A DNA stretch of 64,000 nt from an uncultured Collinsella sp. (GCA_900540845.1 UQHS01000006.1:1-64000); one strand, 5' to 3'. Shown: positions 42,559 to 52,030, numbered from the stretch's first letter. Notes: generated from the letters alone by a model not told the origin. Program-made: numbers and translations.

Positions 42559-43829
42559 TGGAGCGCCTTCCTGATATCGAAGAGCATGACCTCGATGGCC
42601 AGCTGGGGAGTTACGTTGCGGGCGATGCGGTGCTCGGTGGCGGCAACCGCGTCGAGCGCGGCGGTGACACCGGGAGTCGATGTGCGCGCGGCGAGGCGCT
42701 CGACCACGTCCGTCACGTCCTCGTTGACGGGCGAGGCAGGCGCACCCTCAAGAGCGATGAGGACGTCGCGCAACAGCGAACGGATGCTCGCCAGCGCCTC
42801 CATGATACCCGAACGCTCGCGGGCATTGAGTTCACGCTTGTTGCGGTCTTCCAGCTGCTTTAAAGCACCACGGGAGAGATAGTCCTGATTTTGCTCGAGC
42901 ATCTTCTTCTGCGCCTGCTCGACCTGCTGAAGCGGGGCCTTGGCCGCGAGCGTCAAGCCCTTGGCGGAGGCGAGTATGTCGGCCTCGTCGGCACGGGCGA
43001 GCGCGTCGATCGCCCGCACGGCCTCGCGGCGGGCGGCCTGGCGCTCCGCCGACTTGAGGAACTCCACGGCGCGGGCGGGGCTCCCCGCAACCGACACCGC
43101 CATCCGGCAGCGGGCGGCGGGCAGGCCGGTCGCGCGCTCCACGAAGGCGGCGGACTCATCGGGGGAAAGCGGGCGAAACGGCACACACTGGCAACGCGAG
43201 ACGATGGTGGAGAGCATGACGTCGGGGCTGGTGCCCAGCAGGATGAACGTCACGTTCGCCGGTGGCTCCTCGAGGGTCTTGAGCAGCGCGTTTGCGGTGT
43301 TGGCGCGCAGTTGTTCGGCGCGGTCGATGATGTAGACCTTGGAGCGGGCGCGGATGGGCGCGAGCGCCACGTCCTCGAGCAGCTCGCGCGTCTGCGCGAT
43401 GAGGTAGCCCGTCGCGGACTCGGGGGCGTAATAGTGCACATCCGGGTGGGTGCGGCGAGCGACACGCGAGCAGTCGTCGCACGCCCCGCACGCGCCGGGG
43501 TTGGCGACGACCGCCAGGTGCCCGGATGAGGGCGAACTGATAGCACAGCTGGAAAAACTTTGCGATTCCTCGAAGTTTTTCCCGTTGTGCGACGCATTGG
43601 ACGAACCCTCGGCGGCAACGGGCGCGGTGTCGGCAGCGGGCGCACTTGAGCACAGGAGCGCTTGGGCCAGCGCCCAGGCGGCGTCGAGCTTACCCGAGCC
43701 GGGCGCGCCCAAAAAGAGATAGGCATGGCTCGCACGGCCGCTCGCGACCGCACGGGCAAGGAAATCCCGCACGCGCGGCTGCGTGTCGAGCTTGGCGAGC
43801 AGGCTGTTGGAGGCGAGGCGGTCGGGCAT
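42549..43829 (-). CDS. holB: DNA polymerase III delta-prime subunit HolB
   Basis: HolB is the delta-prime part of the clamp loader. The 426-residue protein has the P-loop-like LGAPGSGKLDAAWALAQALL, the zinc site CGACDDCSRVARRTHPDV, the core VYIIDRAEQLRANTANALLKTLEEPP and the SRC motif IVSRCQCVPF. Between the P-loop and the zinc site is a roughly 40-residue insertion; within it, residues SHNGKNFEESQSFSSCAI are encoded by a palindromic repeat (43543-43590) also found at 54376-54436. The gene starts two bases after the tmk stop and overlaps ricT. Confidence 0.95.
   Translation of the reverse strand: MPDRLASNSLLAKLDTQPRVRDFLARAVASGRASHAYLFLGAPGSGKLDAAWALAQALLCSSAPAADTAPVAAEGSSNASHNGKNFEESQSFSSCAISSPSSGHLAVVANPGACGACDDCSRVARRTHPDVHYYAPESATGYLIAQTRELLEDVALAPIRARSKVYIIDRAEQLRANTANALLKTLEEPPANVTFILLGTSPDVMLSTIVSRCQCVPFRPLSPDESAAFVERATGLPAARCRMAVSVAGSPARAVEFLKSAERQAARREAVRAIDALARADEADILASAKGLTLAAKAPLQQVEQAQKKMLEQNQDYLSRGALKQLEDRNKRELNARERSGIMEALASIRSLLRDVLIALEGAPASPVNEDVTDVVERLAARTSTPGVTAALDAVAATEHRIARNVTPQLAIEVMLFDIRKALQCP
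43541..43592. repeat. Palindromic repeat, family D, inside the holB reading frame
   Basis: TAGCACAGCTGGAAAAACTT at one end and AAGTTTTTCCCGTTGTGC at the other form imperfect arms around GCGATTCCTCG. The first 20 bases are identical to the copy at 54376-54436. The element stays open in the holB frame. Confidence 0.9.
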
Positions 43830-43831
43830 GG

Positions 43832-44515
43832 CTAGCTCACTTCCCCGCCGGTCGTTGCCAGCGCAGCGGCGACGGCCTCCTGGGGCAAGTCGAGCCGCGC
43901 GACGCGCAGCTCATGCACGACGCTCGCGAACACCTCGGCGACGGGATGCTCGGCGTCGATGAGCTTCACGCGGGCGGGCTCCTCGGCGGCGACGGCGCGG
44001 AACCCCGCGGCGACCTTGCGTTGGAAATCCAGCCCCTTGAGCTCGAGGCGGTCGGCAGCTCCCTCGCGGCCCGCACGGCGGCGCAGGGCCTCCTCGACGG
44101 GAAGGTCAAAGACGAAGGTGAGATTGGGGCGGCAGCCATCAACCGCGAGTTCATTGGCCTGGGCGACCATACCTCGGTCAAGACCATCCGCAAACGCCTG
44201 GTACGCCGTGGTGGAATCGTAGAAACGGTCGCAGATCACCGTCTTGCCGGCGGCGAGGGCGGGCTTGATCACCTGATGCACGAGTTGCGCGCGGGCAGCC
44301 TCGTAGAGCAGCAGCTCGCAGACATCGCCCATCTCGTCGTGAGTTGGGTCGAGCAGAATTGCCCGTATCTTCTCGGAGATCACCACGCCGCCCGGCTCGC
44401 GCAGGCGAAGCACGTCCAGGCCGGCGGCTTCCAGCGCAGCGGCGATCAGCTCCGCCTGCGTCGACTTGCCGCAGCCATCGATGCCCTCGACGGTTATGAA
44501 TAGACCCTCGCGCAT
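43832..44515 (-). CDS. tmk: Thymidylate kinase
   Basis: Tmk phosphorylates dTMP to dTDP. The 227-residue protein shows the P-loop VEGIDGCGKSTQ, LREPGG, the DRFYDSTTAYQAFADG motif and a lid region LRRRAGREGAADRLE. ATG 44515 is preferred over TTG 44518. It starts three bases beyond the topA stop and is followed by holB at a two-base gap, the classical gene order. Confidence 0.96.
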   Translation of the reverse strand: MREGLFITVEGIDGCGKSTQAELIAAALEAAGLDVLRLREPGGVVISEKIRAILLDPTHDEMGDVCELLLYEAARAQLVHQVIKPALAAGKTVICDRFYDSTTAYQAFADGLDRGMVAQANELAVDGCRPNLTFVFDLPVEEALRRRAGREGAADRLELKGLDFQRKVAAGFRAVAAEEPARVKLIDAEHPVAEVFASVVHELRVARLDLPQEAVAAALATTGGEVS

Positions 44516-44518
44516 CAA

Positions 44519-47074
44519 TCACGCCTTCTTTGCAGCTGTCTTCTTGGCTGGAGCCTTCTTGGCAGCTGTTTTCTTGGCGCCGGCGGCCGTCTTCTTGGCC
44601 GGGGCCTTCTTCGCGGCGGCCTTGCCGCGGGCGGGCTTCTTCTCCTTGCTCGGGCAATCCATGTTCACGCAGATGCGCCACGGGCCGCGCGCGGTCTCGA
44701 CCACTACCACGGGCGCGCCGCAGTGCTCGCACACCTCACCGGTGGCGGAGAGCTTGCCGCGTGCGGGCAGCGGGTAGCTCACGCCGCATTCCTCGTAGTT
44801 CTCGCAGCGAATGAAGCGCTTGCCGGTCTTCTCGCTCTTATGGGCGATCAGGTCGCCGTGACGGCCGGCCTCGGCGCACACAGAGCACTCGCCCACCTTG
44901 AGGTCGGGCTCGAAATTCGTGGGGCACTTGGGGTTCACGCACTGCTCGTAGGCTTTTTGGCGGAACGGCTGGCACTTGATGCGCGGCGCCCCGCACTCGG
45001 GGCACACGGCGGCCTCGCCCTCAAGCGGGCTCACCTTCACGCCGGAGGGCACCGGGTAGGTCACGTCGCAGTCGGGCCAGCCCATGCACCCGATGAAGCT
45101 GCCGCGCGTCTTGGCGCTCGTCTTCATGACGAGGTCTTTGCCGCACGTGGGACAGGCGCCCACGCGGGCATCGGCCGTGACGGCGTCGGAGATCGCCTCG
45201 CCCAGGTCGTCCTTGTGCTCAATCAGCGCGTCGAGCATGCCGGCGAGCAGGGCGCGCGAGTGGTCCACGACGTGATCCTGCGTGTCCTTGCCCTCGGCCA
45301 CCTTGGTCATGTCGGCGTCGAGCTCGGCGGTCATGTCGGGCGTGGTCACGCGCGGCGCGAACTCCGAGAGGGCGTCGATAATGGCGATGCCGAGCTGGCT
45401 GGGCTCGATCGGGTCGTTCTTGAGGTAACGCACCGTGTAGAGGCGCTCGATGATGCTCGCGCGCGTGGACTTGGTGCCCAGGCCCCGCTTCTCCATCTCC
45501 TGGACGAGCTTGCCCTGGCTGTAGCGCGCGGGCGGCTCGGTCTGCTTGGCCTCGAGCTTGATATCGTGCACGTCGATGACGTCGCCCTCGGCGAGCGCGG
45601 GCAGCTGCTCATCGCGCTTGAGGCCGTAGGGGTACGCCTCGCGGAAGCCGGGCTCCACCAGCACGTCTCCGCTCGCGGCGAACGGCTCGCCGCCCACATC
45701 GATGGAGAGCTTCGTGTTCTCGATGGTCGCAGGACCCATGAGGGTCGCCAGGAAGCGGCGGGCGATGAGGTTGTAGAGTTTGAGCTGGCCGCCGTCGAGC
45801 ATGGTGGGGTCGCCCTGGCCGGTGGGATGGATGGGCGGGTGGTCGGTGGTCTCGACCTTGCCACGCGTAGGCGTGAGCGGACCGGCGAGCACCTTTTTGC
45901 ACACAGGGGCGAGCGCGGGCGTGCCACTAGCCAGGCCCTTCACGATGCCCTCGATATCGAGGCTCTTGGGGTACACCGTGTTGTCAACACGGGGGTAGGA
46001 GATGTAGCCGCTCATGTAGAGGGACTCGGCAATGCGCATGGTGCGCGCAGGGCTGATGCCCTCGGCGGCAGCGGCGGCCTGCAGGGCCGTGGTGTTGAAC
46101 GGCACCGGAGGGTGCTGTTTACGGCTGCGCTTCGCCACGGCGATGATGGTGCCCGTGGTGGCGCCGTCGACGTGGGCGAAAGCCGCCTCGGCAGCCGCGT
46201 GGTCGGTAAAGCGCGCCGAGGTGTGCGCGATCTTGAACTCCTGGCCAGACGCCTCGCCCAGCCCGCGAATCTGCCAGTAATCCTCAGGCACAAACGCCAT
46301 GCGCTCGCGCTCGCGCTCTACCACCAGGGCAAGCGTGGGCGTCTGCACGCGGCCGGCCGAGCGCACGTTGCCAAAGCCGCCGAACTTCGCCAGCGTGAGA
46401 TAGCGCGTGAGCACGGCACCCCAGATGAGGTCGATGTACTGACGGGACTCGCCGGCGTCGGCCAGGTCCTGGTCGAGCTCGACGAGGTTCGCGAAGGCCT
46501 CGGTCACCTCGCCCTTGATGAGGGCGGAGTAGCGCGCGCGGCGGGCGGGCAGCTCGGGCGCAACCTCACGCACCATGTTAAGGGCGTCGGAGCCGATGAG
46601 CTCGCCCTCGCGGTCGAAGTCCGTGGCGATAATGACCTCGTCCGCCTTTTTGGCGAGGTTCTTGAGGACGCGGATGATCTCCTTCTCGGCGGGCAGCTTG
46701 ACGATGGGAGCCCACGTGAGATACGGCAGGCTCTCGACCTTCCAGCCCTTGATGGAAATGCCGTTGGCGAGATAGGGCTTGCGCTTGGTGTCGTACGGCG
46801 GGCGCGCCAGGATGCTGGGCACCTCGGCGGGCAGTACCTCCCCATCGGGCGACACACCGTACCAGCCCATCTTCTTATCGTAGAGGATCTCGTCGGGGAA
46901 GTCGGGGGCCAGGATGTGGCCCGCCAGGCCCATCGAGACCCAGTCCTCGCCATCGACCTTGAAGCGATAGACCTGCGTGTTGTATACCTTGTCGGCCTTA
47001 GGTGCGCCGGCATCGGCCAACAGCTGCGCGATCTTCTGCGCGGCGATGTTTTTCTCTGCAACGACGAGCTTCAC
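44519..47074 (-). CDS. topA: Type IA DNA topoisomerase with archaeal-like core and Lys-rich tail
   Basis: This 851-residue enzyme relaxes negative supercoils. The TOPRIM start is LVVAEKNIAAQKIAQLLA, not the VESPAKA form of most bacterial TopA. The acidic motif is IIATDFDREGELIGSDA. The catalytic Tyr is Y360 in SGYISYPRVDNT, where most bacterial TopA have YMRTDS. Both resemble archaeal TopA. Four Cys-type zinc ribbons follow (CPTCGK, CPECGAPR, CSVCAEA, CEHCGAP). The last 45 residues are a Lys/Ala tail like histone H1. It is the only type IA enzyme in the window and starts the run into tmk. Confidence 0.92.
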   Translation of the reverse strand: MKLVVAEKNIAAQKIAQLLADAGAPKADKVYNTQVYRFKVDGEDWVSMGLAGHILAPDFPDEILYDKKMGWYGVSPDGEVLPAEVPSILARPPYDTKRKPYLANGISIKGWKVESLPYLTWAPIVKLPAEKEIIRVLKNLAKKADEVIIATDFDREGELIGSDALNMVREVAPELPARRARYSALIKGEVTEAFANLVELDQDLADAGESRQYIDLIWGAVLTRYLTLAKFGGFGNVRSAGRVQTPTLALVVERERERMAFVPEDYWQIRGLGEASGQEFKIAHTSARFTDHAAAEAAFAHVDGATTGTIIAVAKRSRKQHPPVPFNTTALQAAAAAEGISPARTMRIAESLYMSGYISYPRVDNTVYPKSLDIEGIVKGLASGTPALAPVCKKVLAGPLTPTRGKVETTDHPPIHPTGQGDPTMLDGGQLKLYNLIARRFLATLMGPATIENTKLSIDVGGEPFAASGDVLVEPGFREAYPYGLKRDEQLPALAEGDVIDVHDIKLEAKQTEPPARYSQGKLVQEMEKRGLGTKSTRASIIERLYTVRYLKNDPIEPSQLGIAIIDALSEFAPRVTTPDMTAELDADMTKVAEGKDTQDHVVDHSRALLAGMLDALIEHKDDLGEAISDAVTADARVGACPTCGKDLVMKTSAKTRGSFIGCMGWPDCDVTYPVPSGVKVSPLEGEAAVCPECGAPRIKCQPFRQKAYEQCVNPKCPTNFEPDLKVGECSVCAEAGRHGDLIAHKSEKTGKRFIRCENYEECGVSYPLPARGKLSATGEVCEHCGAPVVVVETARGPWRICVNMDCPSKEKKPARGKAAAKKAPAKKTAAGAKKTAAKKAPAKKTAAKKA

Positions 47075-47199
47075 GTCAAGCTCCTCCTCGTACGGCGCAA
47101 GCGCGCCAGGCGTATTTATATATAGTGTGCGTCAGTGTACACGAGTTCGGGCAGAAGCGCGAAAAGTGCACGTAGAGCGGCTGGCGCTCCCAAGGATAG

Positions 47200-47236
47200 A
47201 AAAACATGGCGCCCGAGGTGAGATACCCCGGGCGCC
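47200..47236 (-). terminator. Rho-independent terminator of tatA-tatC
   Basis: GGCGCCCG and CGGGCGCC pair around a 13-base loop with ATGTTTTTC on the minus strand, about 65 bp past the tatC stop. Confidence 0.82.
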
Positions 47237-47300
47237 AACGATTTGAATCGCATTGTGCGCAAGCTGGACATTCGACAGATAAGACGGCAGCGAGCGGATA

Positions 47301-48092
47301 CTAATCGTCGTCCTCGTCGTCTCCGAACAGGCCCAGGCGGCTCTCGGTGAGGCCCACCTTGCCATCGCGCGCGACCACCACGAAACGGGTGATCATGAGC
47401 GAGACCTCATACAGCGACAGCATGACCGCGTACATGAAGATGAGCGTCACCGGCGAGGCGTCGGGCGTGATGGACGCCGAGACAACCAGCATAACCACGT
47501 AGACGTAACGCCAGGCGGCACGGAAGCTGGCATAGGGCACGATGTGGAAGACAGCGAGGTAGAACACGATGAGCGGAAGCTCAAACGACACGCCGAATCC
47601 GATCATGAGCAGCAACTCGGTGTTGATGAAGTCCTCGAGCTGCGGCATGGCGGCGCCGATGGTGCGCGTCTCCTGCAGCAGCCAGTCAAACGCGGCGGGG
47701 GCGATGAAGGCGTAGCAGAAGATGACGCCCGCGAAGAACAGCACCGTGGCGACCAGCACCGTGGGGACCACCCACTTGCGCTCGTTGGGGCGAAGCGCCG
47801 GCAGGAAGAACGCCAAGATCTGCCAGATGATCATGGGCGTGCACATGGCCAGTGCGACCTTGACGGCGATGTTGAACTTGATGGAGAAGCCGCCGAGCGA
47901 CGTCATGACCGCGAGCTGCTCGCCGGGCTGCAGCGAACCGTTGATCGGGTCCTTCAAGATATCGACGAGCGTGGGCGCGGCGAAATACATAAAGACGGTG
48001 GCGGCGATGACGGACACCACCACGATGGTGAGGCGGCGGCGCAGCTCACCAAGATGATCCATGAGCGGCATGCGCGCTGGTCCGATGGGCAT
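47301..48092 (-). CDS. tatC: Twin-arginine translocase subunit TatC
   Basis: TatC binds twin-arginine signal peptides and nucleates the Tat channel. The 263-residue protein has six helices and the signature MDHLGELRRRL near its start, FAAPTLVDILKDP and the mid-protein FGVSFELPLIVFYLAV with the conserved Phe-Glu-Leu-Pro. The C-terminal tail ends in a run of Asp/Glu. The start codon overlaps the tatA stop as TAATG, so translation is coupled. Confidence 0.96.
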   Translation of the reverse strand: MPIGPARMPLMDHLGELRRRLTIVVVSVIAATVFMYFAAPTLVDILKDPINGSLQPGEQLAVMTSLGGFSIKFNIAVKVALAMCTPMIIWQILAFFLPALRPNERKWVVPTVLVATVLFFAGVIFCYAFIAPAAFDWLLQETRTIGAAMPQLEDFINTELLLMIGFGVSFELPLIVFYLAVFHIVPYASFRAAWRYVYVVMLVVSASITPDASPVTLIFMYAVMLSLYEVSLMITRFVVVARDGKVGLTESRLGLFGDDEDDD

Positions 48093-48712
48093 TACTGCTC
48101 GCCTCCCTTCGCCTGGTCTGCGGAATCGGATACAGCGGCCTCCTCGGCAGGCGCGCTCTCGGGAGCGGCCTTGCGCTTGCGGGGACGGCGCGCGTACAGG
48201 TCTTCGGTCGTCAGCTCGGCGGGCTCCTCTGCAGGGGCCTCGGCCTCGACGGCGGGCTCGTCGGCAGATGCGGCCTGCTCGCCGGCAGCAGTGGCGTTCG
48301 CGTCGAGCGCGGGTGCCTCAGACGCATCGGACGCCTTCTCGGCAGCGCCCTCGGCAGCGTCGGCAGCGGCCTTGGCAACCTCGGCCTCGGCACGCTCGGC
48401 CGCCAGGCGCGCGCGGCGCTCGGCGAAGGTCTCTTTGCGAGCCGGAGCCGCGTCCTGCGCGACGGGAGCATCGACGTCGTCGTCATCGTCTGCCGCGGCG
48501 GCGCTCATGGCGACCACGGGCTTCTTCGCGGCGGCGGCCATCGGGTCGACCACCTCGGTTTGGACCACGGCGGTCAACTTCTCCTGCGTCTCCCTAAACT
48601 GACGCAGCGCGCGGCCGATGGTGCGACCCATCTGCGGCAGCTTGTCGGGCCCAAACAGCAAAAAGCCGAAGACCAGAATAATGACCAGCTCGGTCGAGCC
48701 AATTCCTAGCAC
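48092..48712 (-). CDS. tatA: Twin-arginine translocase TatA/TatB-type protein with long acidic tail
   Basis: The N-terminal 50 residues are typical: a helix GSTELVIILVFGFLLFGPDKLP followed by amphipathic MGRTIGRALRQFRETQ (given as two parts). Pore (TatA) and TatB members cannot be told apart with certainty. The total length of 206 residues is long for TatA; the tail is rich in Ala, Glu and Asp and unstructured. GGGAGG lies six bases before GTG 48712. Confidence 0.9.
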   Translation of the reverse strand: MLGIGSTELVIILVFGFLLFGPDKLPQMGRTIGRALRQFRETQEKLTAVVQTEVVDPMAAAAKKPVVAMSAAAADDDDDVDAPVAQDAAPARKETFAERRARLAAERAEAEVAKAAADAAEGAAEKASDASEAPALDANATAAGEQAASADEPAVEAEAPAEEPAELTTEDLYARRPRKRKAAPESAPAEEAAVSDSADQAKGGEQ

Positions 48713-48844
48713 GGGATACCTCCCAGGGCAATCCATGGACATGCGCGCCACACCCGAGGCGCGCATGCGATTGTCGACAATTGTTTTAGTATACCCCCGC
48801 GCGAGCCGCCCGAAAGCGAGGGGTCGCGCAAACGGCTGTATGCC

Positions 48845-49159
48845 TTACGCAGCGCTGATATCGATGTCCTTGTCGACCCCGAGCAGCTGCGCCACGCGCA
48901 GCACGTTAGGCTGCGCACCGGTGATGGCAAGGCCGCGGCTGCGCTCGGAAGCGCGGTGGGCCGCCCCAACCAGCACGCCGATACCCGTGGAATCGATGTA
49001 GGGCACCTGGGCGAAGTCGAGCTCGACGCACTCGGTAGGCTGCTCGAGCGCGAGGTCGATCGCGCTACGGAGCCTGTCCGCGTTGGAGATGTCGATCTCG
49101 CCCGCGACCGACACGACGTAGCGCTGCGGGTTGGGGTTCGTGGTGATGGTGAGTTCCAT
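48845..49159 (-). CDS. STAS-domain anti-sigma factor antagonist
   Basis: The 104-residue protein is a single STAS domain of the SpoIIAA/RsbV type. The phosphorylatable Ser is in VPYIDSTGIGVLVGA. Such proteins bind an anti-sigma kinase and release a sigma factor when unphosphorylated. No kinase or sigma factor gene is adjacent. GGAGAGG precedes ATG 49159 by six bases. It follows the TPR protein gene by 12 bp. Confidence 0.92.
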   Translation of the reverse strand: MELTITTNPNPQRYVVSVAGEIDISNADRLRSAIDLALEQPTECVELDFAQVPYIDSTGIGVLVGAAHRASERSRGLAITGAQPNVLRVAQLLGVDKDIDISAA

Positions 49160-49171
49160 AAGAAGCCTCTC

Positions 49172-50113
49172 CTATTTTTTGAGTGCGTCAAGGTGCTGTT
49201 GCGCGTAGTCCTTGACGCCATACGTATCGTCCTTCTCGGCGGCGGCGATGGCCTTCTCGTAGGCATCGACCGCCTGGTGCGCATCGCCATGCGACTCGTA
49301 GAACATGCCGAGGTTCGCCCAGGCAGGGGCGAACGTGGTGTCGTGCTTGGTGAACGCCTCGAGGTCGGCGATGGCCCCCTCGTGATCGCCCGCGTAAAAG
49401 ACGCAGATGGCACGGTCGACCTCCGCGGAAGCGGACACGTGCTCGGCTAGGTACTCGTCGTAGTGGGCGATCGCCTGCGTAAAGAGCTCGGCAGCCTGAG
49501 ATTGACCCTCGGCGTCGGTCGCGCTCGTCATGGCGCTCATGCCCATGTCGAAGTAGTTGTTCGCGAGCGTCAGCGGGTCGCTCGTCGTGGTCGTACCACC
49601 CTCGGAGACAACCGCGTTGCCGTCCTCGTCGACCTCGACCTGGGGATGGCCCTCGGGCATGGAGACGGAGCCGTCCTGCGTGGCCTCGCCTTGGCTGGCG
49701 TTTTGCTCCGCCGTGGCCTCGAGCTCGGCGATGGTCGCCGAGGTTCCGGCGAGATAGCCGATCACGACGCCCAGCGCGAGCGAGACGCCGGCGATCGCCA
49801 GGACCATCCAAAACGGCGGTGCCTTGCGCTCCGGCGTGGCAGGCGCGGCGGCACCGGGCGCGCTTGCGCTGGCGGTACCCCCTTCCAGCACGGCGCCGGG
49901 AGCGATTCCCCCTGTGCCTGCTTTCTTCGCGGCCACGCCGTCGGCCGCCGCGTCACGGCTGGCCGTCGCCTCAGCTGGAGCAGCGACCTCTGCGTTCGGG
50001 GCCTTTTCGGCCTGGGTCGCCACGGATGCCTCGGCCTCAGGCTCTACCCCAGCCTCTGCCTGAGCGGCAAGCTCCTGCTCGTCATCGAAAAACTCGTCGA
50101 AAGAATCGGCCAT
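49172..50113 (-). CDS. Single-helix membrane protein with outer TPR domain
   Basis: The 313-residue protein has an acidic, Ala-rich cytoplasmic head (1-98), one membrane helix (about 101-123) and an outer part. The final 110 residues form two or three TPR units: AAELFTQAIAHYDEYLAEH, AICVFYAGDHEGAIADLEAF and AWANLGMFYESHGDAHQAVDAYEKAI (the last shown in pieces around Gly-Asp). It starts one base after the aminotransferase stop, so it is co-translated. The role is unknown. Confidence 0.78.
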   Translation of the reverse strand: MADSFDEFFDDEQELAAQAEAGVEPEAEASVATQAEKAPNAEVAAPAEATASRDAAADGVAAKKAGTGGIAPGAVLEGGTASASAPGAAAPATPERKAPPFWMVLAIAGVSLALGVVIGYLAGTSATIAELEATAEQNASQGEATQDGSVSMPEGHPQVEVDEDGNAVVSEGGTTTTSDPLTLANNYFDMGMSAMTSATDAEGQSQAAELFTQAIAHYDEYLAEHVSASAEVDRAICVFYAGDHEGAIADLEAFTKHDTTFAPAWANLGMFYESHGDAHQAVDAYEKAIAAAEKDDTYGVKDYAQQHLDALKK

Positions 50114-51400
50114 CTACGCGCGCTCCTCCATTGCCAGCTCGGCGCTCACCAGCTTCACCGCGAGCACCAGCACGTCGAGCGCGGCGGCGAGCTCGTCGAC
50201 CGTCGGGTAGCTCGGGGCGATACGGATGTTCGTGTCGAGCGGGTCCTTGCCATACGGCCACGTGGCGCCGGCCGGGGTCATGACGACGCCCATCTCGCGG
50301 CACAGGGCGCCCACACGCTTGGCGGAGCCCACGAGGCCGTCGAAGCTCACGAAGTAGCCGCCGTTGGGGTGCGTCCACGTGGCGCAGCCGGTGCCGCCCA
50401 GGCCCTCCTCGAGCTTGGCCTGCACGCACTCGAAGCGCGGGCGCAAGAACTCGGCGTGCTTGGACATGTGCTCGCGAACGACGTCGAGCGTGGGCAGGAA
50501 GCGCACGTGCATGAGCTGATTGAGCTTGTTGGCGGAGATCAGGCCGACCATGAGGGTGCTGGCGATCTCGGCAACGTTCGACGGGGAGGAGCCGAAGAAG
50601 GCGATGCCCGCGCCGGGGAAGGTGATCTTTGAGGTGGAGGCTACGGCGAGGATGCGGTCCTCGTTGCCGACCTCGCGCGCCAGGTCGAAGATGTTCGCGA
50701 GCCTCTCGGGCTGTTCGCCAAAGTCGTGCACGGCATAGGCGTTGTCCCACACAATGCGGAAGTCGGGGGCGGCGCACTCCATGGTGGCCAGGCGGCGGAC
50801 GGTCTCATCGGAGTAGGTCACGCCGGTGGGGTTGGAGTACTTGGGGACGCAGAACATACCCTTGATGGAGGGGTCGGTGGCCACGAGACGCTCGACCTCA
50901 TCCATGTCGGGGCCGGTCTCGGTCATGCGCACCGGGATGTTCTCGATGCCGAGGTCCTCGGTGAGGCCGAAGTGGCGATCGTAGCCGGGCGACGGGCAGA
51001 GCCACTTCACGTTATCGAGCTTGTGCCACGGGGTGTGGCCGGGGACGCCCTTCTCCCAGTAGTGCACGATGACGTCCTGCATGATGTTGAGGCTTGAGGA
51101 GCCGAGCACGATGGTCTGCTCGGCCGGCACGCCCAGAAACTCTCCGGCGAGACGGCGCGCCGAGGGGATGCCCTCGAAGCAACCGTAGTTGGAGCAGTCC
51201 ACGCCTTCGTCGGTGAGATCGGCGGTGGAGCTCAGGAGGTCAAGCATGGGGCGGGAGATGTCGACCTGGGCGGGCGAGGGCTTGCCGCGCGCCATATCGA
51301 GTTTGAGGCCGCGGGCCTTGACCTCGGCGACCTGAGCCTTGAGATCGGCGAGAGCCTCCGCCAGTTCGGCATCGCTCATGTTCTGATACATCGTCTGCAT
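50114..51400 (-). CDS. Aspartate aminotransferase, AspT-like subgroup (PLP)
   Basis: This enzyme exchanges the amino group between aspartate and 2-oxoglutarate. The 428-residue protein matches the subgroup seen in Corynebacterium AspT: LDMARGKPSPAQVD, VLGSSSLNIMQDVIVHYW, PSPGYDRHFGLTE, YSNPTGVTYSDETV and the PLP lysine in STSKITFPGAG. AAAGGGG precedes ATG 51400. It heads an operon with the TPR and STAS genes. Alternative substrates such as alanine cannot be excluded. Confidence 0.9.
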   Translation of the reverse strand: MQTMYQNMSDAELAEALADLKAQVAEVKARGLKLDMARGKPSPAQVDISRPMLDLLSSTADLTDEGVDCSNYGCFEGIPSARRLAGEFLGVPAEQTIVLGSSSLNIMQDVIVHYWEKGVPGHTPWHKLDNVKWLCPSPGYDRHFGLTEDLGIENIPVRMTETGPDMDEVERLVATDPSIKGMFCVPKYSNPTGVTYSDETVRRLATMECAAPDFRIVWDNAYAVHDFGEQPERLANIFDLAREVGNEDRILAVASTSKITFPGAGIAFFGSSPSNVAEIASTLMVGLISANKLNQLMHVRFLPTLDVVREHMSKHAEFLRPRFECVQAKLEEGLGGTGCATWTHPNGGYFVSFDGLVGSAKRVGALCREMGVVMTPAGATWPYGKDPLDTNIRIAPSYPTVDELAAALDVLVLAVKLVSAELAMEERA

Positions 51401-51793
51401 AACGACCCCTTTCTTGGAGGCGAGATATTACAGGAGCCCAAGGGGCTTATTCGTACAGCGCGGGTAACGCTTCGCTTCGGAACAGTATACGTGGTTTTCC
51501 GTGCATATCTCCTTTGACCCATATGGAGCCTTCACACTTCCCCAACAGACCCTGCACACATCCATCATGGTAAACGGTCGGTTTCTTAAGGCATACGTAA
51601 CGTTGTGTGGGGGCTAACGTGGCGACAACCGCTGTTTTTTGCCGTTTAGCTGGGGGTTCATCGCTCAGGCAAAGACCGTTAAGTGTTTCTTATGGCACGA
51701 TTGGGCCCGCAGGTGGCAATAATGAAGACAGCACCCGGGGCCAAAGCAGCGAGGCCCCGCGTGGCTTTTGGTGGTAGACGAGGAGGTCCGAGC

Positions 51794-52006
51794 ATGCATT
51801 CTTCCAACGATGCCAGGCGTGCCCGGTCTCTCCGGTCGCAGCTCACATGTGCGAACCATTTCTCCTTCCCCCCGACACAGAGAATGGGCCTCCTCGACCC
51901 CACCGCGCCTACGCGTTCGACCGATCAGCACGCAAATTTGCAACGGTCGTACCAAAACCTGCTGAGCGCCCTAAACGTGGCACCCATGCAGCACACCGCA
52001 GCTTAA
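51794..52006 (+). CDS. Possible 70-residue small protein
   Basis: An ATG at 51794 has GAGGAGG seven bases upstream. The frame encodes a polar protein (SSNDARRARSLRSQ, DQHANLQRSYQNLLSALN) and ends 25 bp before a perfect 15-bp hairpin. No homology can be claimed. The gap 51401-51793 to its left shows no other gene. It may be a chance frame. Confidence 0.35.
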   Translation: MHSSNDARRARSLRSQLTCANHFSFPPTQRMGLLDPTAPTRSTDQHANLQRSYQNLLSALNVAPMQHTAA

Positions 52007-52030
52007 GCGCATCACCAACATAGCGACTCA

